A stretch of DNA of 64,000 nucleotides, taken from positions 6,709 through 70,708 of the forward strand of contig JBPOJA010000003.1 of NCBI GenBank assembly GCA_052034085.1, given 5' to 3'. This DNA is from UBA1426 sp052034085 (GTDB lineage: Bacteria > Bacillota > Clostridia > Peptostreptococcales > Anaerovoracaceae). Shown here in pieces: positions 24,474 through 32,149 of the stretch. The notes below the pieces were generated by a model. It was not told the origin of the DNA and did no database searches. It was given only the letters and a program-made list of their open reading frames with translations. The first letter of the stretch is position 1. Each line of letters starts with the position of its first letter. The translations under genes and the position numbers were made by a program.

Positions 24474-25713
24474 AGAAGTCAAAAGGGAAAAAGCATTTGA
24501 TAAGGACCGTACAATTACCATTGCTCTGTCAGTGGTAGTTGCGCTTCTTCTTTGGTCCTATGTGATGATACAGGTAAACCCCACTAAACAGGAAACCATT
24601 TACAGGGTACCTGTCAATCTGCTGAACGAACAGACACTCACTGAAAAACAGCTGGCCATTCTGGGGGACGGCAGATTTACGGTAGATGTTGTTGTAGAGG
24701 GAAAACGTTCTGTTATTTCTAGTTTGAAAGCTGAAGATGTGAACGCTGAAGTCCAGCTTTTCGGATGGGGCAAGGGTGAAAATTATATTTCCGTCGATGT
24801 TAAAGGGCCATCGGACCTTAAAATAGTGCAGGTTAAACCTGACAAAATTAAAGTCAATATCGAAGATCTGGTAACAATAAGCAAGGCTGTAACAGTTGTG
24901 TTTAACGGAACTTTCCCGGGAGGAACCGAGGAAAGCATTTTGGCCGTCAGGCCATCTGAAGTGGAGATAAAAGGTGCCAGGACTGCCGTGGAATCAGTGC
25001 ACGATCTTATCGTAACGCTGAATGTAGGAGACATATCCCCCGAAGGAAGCCAGAGTACCAGAGAAATTGTCCCCATTAACAAAGACGAAGTGGCTGTGGA
25101 ATATGTCAGGCTTTCCTCCAGCCATGCTAATGTTACAGGCAAACTGCTTTATAAAAAGGAGGTCAGACTCACGACTTCATTTATAGGTGAGGCTGGTGAA
25201 AATAAAGCAGCGGAGATAGAGGCGCCGGCGACAATTATTATAAAGGGTGAGAAGGCAAGGATAGAGGAGATTGAAGAAATTGAAACGGAGCCTGTTGATC
25301 TTTCCGGATATCCCGAAGGCGGAACCCTGCAATTAGTTCCCGTTCTGCCGGACGGAATAGAATTATCCAGGGACAACCCAAGGTTAACCGCACGTTTGAT
25401 AATTGTAGAAACCGCCAGCCGAAATCTGACATTGACCGGTGCAGAGCTTATGGTTCAGAATCTGCCCTCCAACCTTAAGTTGAAAACTGTATCTGAGGAA
25501 AATGTTATTGAACTGGTAGGCGAAAAAAGCATCATTGAAAATCTTTCAGAAGAACTTCTGAAATTTTATGTAAATGCAGAGAACCTGGAACCGGGAGAAT
25601 ACAGCCTGCCACTACTTATATTTTATGGTGATAAAACAGGCATTATTACATCAAAACCGGCCGAAATAGCCGTTGTTATTGAAAATATTTCACAGGAGAG
25701 TGTAATTGAATAG
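24466..25713 (+). CDS. cdaR: CdaR (YbbR-domain regulator of CdaA)
   Basis: 415 residues. A single membrane helix near the N-terminus (ITIALSVVVALLLWSYVMIQV) is followed by a large extracytoplasmic region of YbbR repeats; repeated patterns such as VEIKGARTAVESV and IELVGEKSIIENL mark the units. CdaR binds CdaA at the membrane and tunes c-di-AMP synthesis. The ATG at 24466 with GGGGAAG upstream is chosen over earlier in-frame starts that lie inside cdaA. It overlaps both neighbours, so the three genes are translationally coupled. Confidence 0.93.
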   Translation: MDKEVKREKAFDKDRTITIALSVVVALLLWSYVMIQVNPTKQETIYRVPVNLLNEQTLTEKQLAILGDGRFTVDVVVEGKRSVISSLKAEDVNAEVQLFGWGKGENYISVDVKGPSDLKIVQVKPDKIKVNIEDLVTISKAVTVVFNGTFPGGTEESILAVRPSEVEIKGARTAVESVHDLIVTLNVGDISPEGSQSTREIVPINKDEVAVEYVRLSSSHANVTGKLLYKKEVRLTTSFIGEAGENKAAEIEAPATIIIKGEKARIEEIEEIETEPVDLSGYPEGGTLQLVPVLPDGIELSRDNPRLTARLIIVETASRNLTLTGAELMVQNLPSNLKLKTVSEENVIELVGEKSIIENLSEELLKFYVNAENLEPGEYSLPLLIFYGDKTGIITSKPAEIAVVIENISQESVIE

Positions 25714-27055
25714 ATTATTTGGCACTGACGGAATCAGGGGCATTGCGAATGTTGAACTGACCCCTGATCTTGCATTTAAATTAGGAAAGGTTCTGACCTT
25801 TTTCCTTTCAATGGAAGATGAGAAGCCTAAACTGATTATCGGTAAGGACACGAGGCTTTCAGGGGATATGCTGGAAACGGCTTTGGCTTCGGGAATAATG
25901 TCAATGGGAGGCCATGTACTTAAGGCCGGCATCATACCTACTCCGGGCGTAGCTTATCTTGTGAAAGAAATGGGAGCAAATGCAGGGATTGTTATCTCAG
26001 CCTCCCATAACAGCTTTGAGTTTAACGGAATAAAGATTTTCAACCGGGAGGGCTTCAAGCTGGACGATGACCTTGAAGACGAAATTGAGGACAGGCTGGT
26101 AAGAGACATGGATGTCAACCACCACATTGTGGGAGAAAAACTTGGACGCATTACAGATGTGGAGGAACAGGCCAGGGAACTATATGAGAATCATTTAAAA
26201 TTGACCATAAATGAAAGCCTGCAGGGTATCAGAATAGTTGTGGATGCAGCCCACGGCGCCGCTTTTGAGATAGGCGAAAGAGTACTAAGGAATCTGGGTG
26301 CAGATGTCACGGTGATAAACAACAAACCTGACGGGTCCAACATCAATGCTTCATGCGGATCAACACATCCCAAAGAGTTGCAAAGACAGGTTGTAGCCCG
26401 CAAGGCCCATATGGGGATAGCTTTTGACGGGGATGCTGACAGGCTGATTGCCGTTGATGAAAACGGTGAAATAGTAGATGGGGATAAAATGATATACATT
26501 TGCGCCAAATCATTGAAAAAACAGGGCAGGCTCAGGGACAACAAAGTTACCGCCACGGTCATGAGCAATTTGGGCTTCCACAAAGCGCTGGAAAAGATCG
26601 GTGTTTCTGTGGATGTAACTCAGGTAGGTGACAGATATGTTCTGGAAAGCATGCTGGCAACCGGCTGCGTTCTGGGTGGTGAACAGTCAGGACATTTGAT
26701 ATTTCTTGAACATGGCACTACGGGTGATGGCATTCTTTCGGCCCTGCAGCTGCTTACAGCTGTGAAACAGAGCGGGGAAAGCCTGAGCAGTCTGGCCGGA
26801 GAAATGGTTGTCTATCCACAAGTTTTGCGCAATGCCAAAGTTAAAAACGAAAACAAAAAGAAATATGATAGGGATGAAGAAATAGCTGAAGAAATCAGAA
26901 AGATAGAAAAAATCATGGCGGGCGAAGGCAGAGTCCTTATAAGGCCCTCGGGAACGGAACCTCTTGTAAGGGTTATGCTGGAGGGCAAGGATCAGGAAGT
27001 AATCACGAAGCTGGCTGATGATCTGGCAGATCTGATTTCGCAGAAAATGGGTTAA
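25706..27055 (+). CDS. glmM: Phosphoglucosamine mutase GlmM
   Basis: 449 residues opening with the family hallmark RLFGTDGIRGIAN from a TTG start at 25706, with AGGAGAG upstream. The phosphoserine loop is VISASHNSFEFNGIKIF (Ser instead of the usual Pro after ASHN), the metal loop is AFDGDADRLIAVD, the sugar-binding loop is GGEQSGHLIF and the phosphate-binding loop is RPSGTEPLVRVM. It converts glucosamine-6-P to glucosamine-1-P for peptidoglycan precursor synthesis, and in Firmicutes also inhibits CdaA. It overlaps the cdaR stop by 8 bases. Confidence 0.95.
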   Translation: MNRLFGTDGIRGIANVELTPDLAFKLGKVLTFFLSMEDEKPKLIIGKDTRLSGDMLETALASGIMSMGGHVLKAGIIPTPGVAYLVKEMGANAGIVISASHNSFEFNGIKIFNREGFKLDDDLEDEIEDRLVRDMDVNHHIVGEKLGRITDVEEQARELYENHLKLTINESLQGIRIVVDAAHGAAFEIGERVLRNLGADVTVINNKPDGSNINASCGSTHPKELQRQVVARKAHMGIAFDGDADRLIAVDENGEIVDGDKMIYICAKSLKKQGRLRDNKVTATVMSNLGFHKALEKIGVSVDVTQVGDRYVLESMLATGCVLGGEQSGHLIFLEHGTTGDGILSALQLLTAVKQSGESLSSLAGEMVVYPQVLRNAKVKNENKKKYDRDEEIAEEIRKIEKIMAGEGRVLIRPSGTEPLVRVMLEGKDQEVITKLADDLADLISQKMG

Positions 27056-27075
27056 GTGAAAGAACTGGTGTAAAA

Positions 27076-27648
27076 ATGAGAGGATTAGATATAAGAAACA
27101 TACAAATAAAAAAGGCAAAGTTGCCGTTGCTGGCTCTGGTCTTTGTGATGATGGTTTTTTTATGGGCCTGCGGAGACAAACCCGATATTGAAAGCGAAAT
27201 AATAAGCTATGATTTCAACTTGTACTATGCCAATAGCGAGTATGTGGAATCTGGCGATGAAAGTTTGGGTGTCTACATTGTGGACAGCAGAAGACTCGAT
27301 GTGGAAAAGGATGAAAACCCCTGGATTATTATGTTGGAGGAATTGAAAAAACCCGGGTCGGATCAGCTTTGGTCGGCAGTGGATGAAAGCCTGGTTTTCA
27401 ATGATGTTTATGTGGATCCCGAAAATCCGGAGTTGCTATATGTGGATTTATCAGGAGTGAAAGAAGGCGGATCCTTCAAGGAAGGTCTGTTTATTGGTCA
27501 GATAGTAAAGACAGCAATCGTCAATTGCACTAAAATTGATGTTGACAGCAGGGTGCAGAAGATTCAATTTCTGGTGGACGGAGAAGTTGCGGAAAGTTTG
27601 ATGGGACACTATGAATCATCCGGTCCCTTCAGAATGGAGGATATATAA
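27076..27648 (+). CDS. GerMN-domain lipoprotein
   Basis: 190 residues. An N-terminal signal with a lipobox-like end (FLWACG; lipid Cys32) is followed by a GerMN-like domain: VFNDVYVDPENPELLYVDLSG, GSFKEGLFIGQIVKTAIV, VQKIQFLVDGEVAESLMGH. GerM of Bacillus is a sporulation and germination lipoprotein linked to the SpoIIIA-SpoIIQ complex, but GerMN domains also occur in other envelope lipoproteins, so a spore role is not proved. It lies between glmM and sahH; its stop overlaps the sahH ATG, so it belongs to the same transcript. Confidence 0.8.
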   Translation: MRGLDIRNIQIKKAKLPLLALVFVMMVFLWACGDKPDIESEIISYDFNLYYANSEYVESGDESLGVYIVDSRRLDVEKDENPWIIMLEELKKPGSDQLWSAVDESLVFNDVYVDPENPELLYVDLSGVKEGGSFKEGLFIGQIVKTAIVNCTKIDVDSRVQKIQFLVDGEVAESLMGHYESSGPFRMEDI

Positions 27649-28898
27649 TGGGTAATTACGATGTCAGGGATATTAGTCTGGCGCCATCAGGCAGACAGAA
27701 GATAGACTGGGTGGCAGCTCACATGCCTCTGCTCAGTGGCCTTAAACAGGAGTTTGAAAGAGACAAACCTTTTGAGGACGTGAAGATTAGTTTGTCCATA
27801 CATCTTGAGGCCAAAACAGCTTACCTTTGCGAAGTTCTGGCAGCCGGCGGTGCCCGGATGTATGTGACCGGCAGCAACACCCTTTCAACCCAGGACGATG
27901 TGGTCGCTGCTTTAGCTGCCGGAGGCATCAGCGTGTTTGCCTACCATGATGCAACAGAAGAGGAATATAACCGTCATATAGAGCAGGTGCTATCTCAAAA
28001 GCCCAATATCATAATTGATGACGGGGGAGACCTTGTAAGCCTGCTTCATACCAAAAGGCCGGACCTTGCGGAAGAAGTTTGGGGAGGCTGTGAAGAAACC
28101 ACCACAGGCATTCTACGTATAAAAGCCATGGAAAAAGAAGGAGTCCTCAAGTTTCCCATGATAGCGGTAAACGATGCCAAATGTAAGCATTTCTTCGACA
28201 ACAGGTACGGAACCGGCCAGTCTACCTGGGACAGCATAATGAGAAATACAAATTTAATCATTGCAGGCAAGCAGGTAGTGGTTGCCGGCTATGGCTGGTG
28301 TTCCAAGGGTATTGCCCAGAAGGCCGGGGCCCTGGGCGCCAGGGTCATTGTGACAGAAGTGGATCCGGTGGCTGCCATTGAAGCCATCATGGACGGTTTT
28401 GAAGTTATGCCCATGGATGAAGCTGCTCCTCTGGGGGATATTTTTGTTGCCGCTACAGGCAATAAGCATGTCATAACCGTGGATCATATGCTTAAGATGA
28501 AGGATATGGCCATTCTTTCCAATGCAGGCCATTTCAATGTTGAAGTGGATATGGAGGGGCTGGAAAAAGCGGCTCTTGAGAAAAAAGAACTCAGAAAGAA
28601 TGTGGTGGGATACAGGCTGGCAAGCGGAAGACAGGTATGCGTTATCGGTGAGGGCAAGCTTGTTAATATTGCAGCTGCCGATGGTCATCCCGCCGAGGTT
28701 ATGGATTTAAGCTTTGCCGTACAGGCATTGTCTGCCCTGTTTGTGAAAAATAATCGGGGCAAGCTTGAAAACAGGCTCATTGACGTGTCAGCAGAACTGG
28801 ATAATATGATAGCGGCAAGACTGCTGGATGCATGGGGAGTTAAGATCGACAAGCTGACTGAAGATCAGGAGAAGTATCTAAACAGCTGGATGATTTAG
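27648..28898 (+). CDS. sahH: Adenosylhomocysteinase
   Basis: 416 residues, the short form seen in thermophiles, archaea and many anaerobes rather than the longer eukaryote/proteobacterial form. It shows the substrate part LEAKTAYLCEVLAAGGARMYVTGSNTLSTQDD, the NAD-binding motif VVVAGYGWCSKGIAQKA and the conserved VNDAKCKHFFDN active-site stretch. It splits S-adenosylhomocysteine into adenosine and homocysteine, relieving inhibition of methyltransferases. GGAGG precedes the ATG. It ends a long rightward run (hpf to sahH) and overlaps convergent gltX by 4 bases. No SAH riboswitch is visible. Confidence 0.95.
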   Translation: MGNYDVRDISLAPSGRQKIDWVAAHMPLLSGLKQEFERDKPFEDVKISLSIHLEAKTAYLCEVLAAGGARMYVTGSNTLSTQDDVVAALAAGGISVFAYHDATEEEYNRHIEQVLSQKPNIIIDDGGDLVSLLHTKRPDLAEEVWGGCEETTTGILRIKAMEKEGVLKFPMIAVNDAKCKHFFDNRYGTGQSTWDSIMRNTNLIIAGKQVVVAGYGWCSKGIAQKAGALGARVIVTEVDPVAAIEAIMDGFEVMPMDEAAPLGDIFVAATGNKHVITVDHMLKMKDMAILSNAGHFNVEVDMEGLEKAALEKKELRKNVVGYRLASGRQVCVIGEGKLVNIAAADGHPAEVMDLSFAVQALSALFVKNNRGKLENRLIDVSAELDNMIAARLLDAWGVKIDKLTEDQEKYLNSWMI

Positions 28899-30553
28899 AG
28901 GCTAAAGGCGGATATCCGCTCCCTGACTTTTTCCTCGCCCAGTATCTGCTGTATTTCCCATATATCGGGTGAAGAGGACCGGCCCGTGAGAGCAAGCCGG
29001 ATAACTGTGCTGACATGGCCCACATGGCCTTTGTATTGTTCAGGATTATTTTTAAAATCTTTTGGTTTAGCTGCATAACCCATTTCCGCCGCAAGCACAC
29101 GAATCTTGTCAAACCAGGCAGTCCGGTCATCGGAATGGTTATAGGTTTTCAAATAGGCTTCCAGAATGGCCCTGCTGTCTTCAGCACTTACCTCCGCAGG
29201 AAGCCCGTCCTCTGTTATAAAATAATCATCAAAGAAATAGCGGATGTATTCAAAAATCTGCTGGCAGAAAATAAGGTCTTTGCGCGGTTTATCCCCATGC
29301 CTGTCCATGGCCAGGATTTTCAGCATGGTGGCTTCATCGGCATTAAAAATCGGCAACAGTTCCGGTTTATGGTCCCGTGCCCAATCCAGCAGGAATTGAA
29401 ATATTTCTTCATCCGACAGCAACGCCAAAGTTTCTTTTGACACGTCATTTAATTTGTCAAGGTCAAATAAAGTCCCGGAACTGCTCATTTTTTCCAAAGT
29501 AAAATTAAAATCATCCATGGGAGCCAGGGGGTTTTCCATGCGCCATTCCTCATAATTGGAATTTATTATGGTCATAAGGTATTCCCTGACCGCTCTGGGA
29601 TGGTAACCCAGCATGCGGTAATAGTCCAGTGACAGCTCAGGATCCTTTCGCTTCGAAAGTTTTCTTCTGTTGCCGCCGTCTATTTTCATCAGTGATCCCG
29701 TGTGGCAATATACAGGGGGCTCCCAGCCCAGGGCAGAAAACAGAGCTATATGGATGGGAAGTGATGAAAGCCACTCCTCGCCCCTTACCACATGGGTTGT
29801 TCTCATTAGGTGGTCATCCACCACATGGGCGAAATGGTAGGTAGGGATGCCGTTTTGCTTGAGCAAAACCACATCATGAAAATTTTCAGGCATGGAAAGC
29901 AGGCCCCTGATGCCGTCATCTATCTCAATATTTCGTTGGGGATTTCCAAAAGATTTAAAGCGGATGACATAAGGAAGGCCTGCATTGATTTTATTTTCGA
30001 TATCTTCAGGGCTTAAATTCCGGCATGCAGCATACTCTCCGTAATAGCCCGGAGTGGCACCGGCTTTTTCCTGATTTTTTCGCAGAACAGCAATTTCTTC
30101 CTCAGTGCAAAAACAGGGATAGGCCTTGCCTTCGGTTACCAGCTGTTTGACAAAGGATTTGTAAATAGCCTCACGTTGCCGTTGGAAGTAAGGGCCGTAT
30201 TCACCGCAATGACCCTGCAGTGCGGCTCCTTCGTCAAACTCAATACCAAAATAACTGAGAGAGGAAATTATCATTTCAACGGCTCCCTCAACTTCCCGCT
30301 TTTCATCTGTATCTTCAATGCGCAGGTAAAAAGTGCCGCCGCTTTTTCTGGCAAGTCTCTCATCTATGAAGGCTCCATAGAGGTTTCCCAGGTGTATGAA
30401 TCCGGTGGGACTTGGTCCAAGTCTTGTTACCATGGCCCCATGCGGCAGATTTCTGGGTGGATACTTTTCCTCATAGAATGACGGTGTTTCACTGATCTCA
30501 GGAAAAAGTATCCCGGCCAGTTTGTGTCCATTTAAATTTTTTGCGCTCTCCAT
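28895..30553 (-). CDS. gltX: Glutamyl-tRNA synthetase with N-terminal extension
   Basis: 552 residues, class I synthetase. The HIGH-type motif is GPSPTGFIHLGNLYG and the KMSKS-type motif is RRKLSKRKDPE. Ahead of HIGH lies about 45 extra residues including FPEISETPSFYEEKYPPRNLP, longer than the classical enzyme, which starts almost at its RFAPSPTG. This extended form occurs as a separate subfamily in Clostridia; whether it charges tRNA-Glu only or also tRNA-Gln cannot be told. The ATG at 30553 is set by GGAG; an upstream in-frame start is less likely. Its promoter is the divergent element at 30609-30636. No T-box is visible in the short leader. Confidence 0.9.
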   Translation of the reverse strand: MESAKNLNGHKLAGILFPEISETPSFYEEKYPPRNLPHGAMVTRLGPSPTGFIHLGNLYGAFIDERLARKSGGTFYLRIEDTDEKREVEGAVEMIISSLSYFGIEFDEGAALQGHCGEYGPYFQRQREAIYKSFVKQLVTEGKAYPCFCTEEEIAVLRKNQEKAGATPGYYGEYAACRNLSPEDIENKINAGLPYVIRFKSFGNPQRNIEIDDGIRGLLSMPENFHDVVLLKQNGIPTYHFAHVVDDHLMRTTHVVRGEEWLSSLPIHIALFSALGWEPPVYCHTGSLMKIDGGNRRKLSKRKDPELSLDYYRMLGYHPRAVREYLMTIINSNYEEWRMENPLAPMDDFNFTLEKMSSSGTLFDLDKLNDVSKETLALLSDEEIFQFLLDWARDHKPELLPIFNADEATMLKILAMDRHGDKPRKDLIFCQQIFEYIRYFFDDYFITEDGLPAEVSAEDSRAILEAYLKTYNHSDDRTAWFDKIRVLAAEMGYAAKPKDFKNNPEQYKGHVGHVSTVIRLALTGRSSSPDIWEIQQILGEEKVRERISAFSL

Positions 30554-30608
30554 TAAGAATTCTCCTTTTGTGCAACCAACCGTATATGACATTGCCGTGC
30601 CAAAAATA

Positions 30609-30636
30609 ATTATATACCAATGGCTTGAAAGTACAA
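30609..30636 (-). promoter_or_regulatory. gltX promoter (minus strand)
   Basis: On the minus strand TTGTAC (30636-30631) and TATAAT (30614-30609) are separated by 16 bases, about 55 bases before the gltX start. The inverted repeat GCTTG-N6-CAAGC (30624-30639) overlaps the -35 and could be an operator shared with tilS. Confidence 0.6.
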
Positions 30637-30640
30637 GCTA

Positions 30641-30656
30641 TGATACAATAACCACA
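30641..30656 (+). promoter_or_regulatory. Extended -10 promoter element immediately before tilS
   Basis: TG-N-TACAAT (TACAAT at 30644-30649) ends 6 bases before the tilS ATG at 30656. Transcription would start at or next to the ATG, giving a leaderless mRNA. No Shine-Dalgarno lies between. Confidence 0.45.
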
Positions 30657-32104
30657 TGATTGAACAGGTCTTAGCAAAAGTGAAAACAACCATAGCGGAC
30701 CACAAACTCATCCAAAAAGGGGACAGGGTTATTGTGGGTTTTTCAGGTGGCCCCGATTCTGTGTGTTTGCTTCATGTTCTTGTAAACCTGCGCGAAGAAA
30801 TGAACCTGGAGCTTCATGCAGTCCACATGAACCACAACATCAGACCCGGCGAAGCCGATGAAGACCAAAGGTATTCTGAATCATTCTGCGAAAAATATGG
30901 AGTGACTTTTCATGCCTTTACATGCTACGCTGAAGCGGAAGCCAGCGACAAGGGCATTACAACCGAAGAAGCGGGAAGAGAAGCCAGATATAAGGCTTAT
31001 GAGGCCACAAGACAGGCTCTGGGAGGCACAGGCAAAGTTGCACTCGCCCACAACAAAAATGACCAGGCAGAAACCATACTCATGAGATTGCTCAGGGGGA
31101 CCGGGCCGGACGGTCTTGCTGCCATGGAATATAAGAGGGGGGACGGTATAGTCCGGCCCTTGCTGGATGTAAGCCGCAGTGAAATTGAAGATTATTGCCG
31201 TGTACTCGGGTTAAGCCCGAGAATTGACTCAACTAATCTCAAACCCATATATCAGAGAAATAAAATCCGGCTGGAATTGATTCCATTCTTGGAGGAAAAC
31301 TATAATCCCAATGTTTTAGATGCCTTGGTGCGTCTGGGTTCTGTTGCAAAGGAAGACCGGGATTATTTCCGTGCAGTTATAACGGACCTGATGCAGGACA
31401 TTGTCGAAATATCGGACAAGCAGGAAGCTTTTATTAACAGGAGTGCTTATATGGATCTGAGTCCTGTGGTTTCTAAAAGACTGATCAATCAGACTTTGAA
31501 AGATATAGGCATGGACAGGGATATTACTGCTTATCATCTGACAGAGGCAGACAATATGATACGAACAGGCCAGGCAGGGAACCAAATGGATTTTCCCCTG
31601 AATTTCAAAATGACCTTGACTTACAATCAAGTGAAACTGGAAAGGGGATCCGGCCCCAAAAATGAAAGTACAAGCTTTGTCCACCCCCTGGAAGTTGAAA
31701 GATGTACAGCGATTCCGGAAATAGGCGCCACAATCGAAAGCAAATTAGTTGAAGTTTCGACGGAAAAACGAGAGGAATTCCTCCTTTGTGCTAAAGAGCA
31801 CATGAAAAACAGCGGGAATTCAGTGACCTATCTGGATTATTCCAAAATAACAAATCCGGCTACGCTAATAATCAGAACAAGGCAGGCAGGAGATTATTTC
31901 AGACCCCCGGGTATGAAAGGACGCAAGAAGATACAAGATTATCTGGTGGACAGGAAAATTCCCAGGGATAAAAGAGGGGAAATCCCTATGCTTTGCGTGG
32001 GGAATGAAGTTCTCTGGATACCGGGATTTGGTTCAAGCGAAAACTTCAAAATTGATGAGGAAAGTTCTCGGGTTCTTTGCCTTGAAATCATCTTTTCTCT
32101 GTGA
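30656..32104 (+). CDS. tilS: tRNA(Ile)-lysidine synthetase TilS
   Basis: 482 residues. The PP-loop VGFSGGPDSVCLLH (SGGPDS at 30-35) and HMNHNIRPGEADEDQ define the N-type ATP pyrophosphatase. KVALAHNKNDQAETILMRLLRGTG and the C-terminal TilS domain (LIIRTRQAGDYFRPPGMKGRKKIQDYLVDRKIPRDKR) complete it. TilS changes C34 of tRNA-Ile2 to lysidine so that it reads AUA; it is essential. The ATG at 30656 has no Shine-Dalgarno and lies directly after an extended -10; a GTG at 30680 after AACAGG is an alternative. It is followed by ftsH, as in other Firmicutes, though the usual hpt between them is absent. Confidence 0.93.
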   Translation: MIEQVLAKVKTTIADHKLIQKGDRVIVGFSGGPDSVCLLHVLVNLREEMNLELHAVHMNHNIRPGEADEDQRYSESFCEKYGVTFHAFTCYAEAEASDKGITTEEAGREARYKAYEATRQALGGTGKVALAHNKNDQAETILMRLLRGTGPDGLAAMEYKRGDGIVRPLLDVSRSEIEDYCRVLGLSPRIDSTNLKPIYQRNKIRLELIPFLEENYNPNVLDALVRLGSVAKEDRDYFRAVITDLMQDIVEISDKQEAFINRSAYMDLSPVVSKRLINQTLKDIGMDRDITAYHLTEADNMIRTGQAGNQMDFPLNFKMTLTYNQVKLERGSGPKNESTSFVHPLEVERCTAIPEIGATIESKLVEVSTEKREEFLLCAKEHMKNSGNSVTYLDYSKITNPATLIIRTRQAGDYFRPPGMKGRKKIQDYLVDRKIPRDKRGEIPMLCVGNEVLWIPGFGSSENFKIDEESSRVLCLEIIFSL

Positions 32105-32149
32105 TAAAATAATCCGGATATTTGAGAATACTGAGGGAGGATTTTTTTA

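Noticed and set aside
27600..27660. SAH or SAM riboswitch before sahH
   Set aside because: sahH starts on the stop codon of the previous gene, so no leader exists.
2217..30639. Shared CTTG/CAAG inverted repeats before the CotH-like gene (2217-2231) and between gltX and tilS (30624-30639)
   Set aside because: The spacers differ (7 and 6 bases inside the CTTG/CAAG cores) and the arms are short, so a common operator is not supported.
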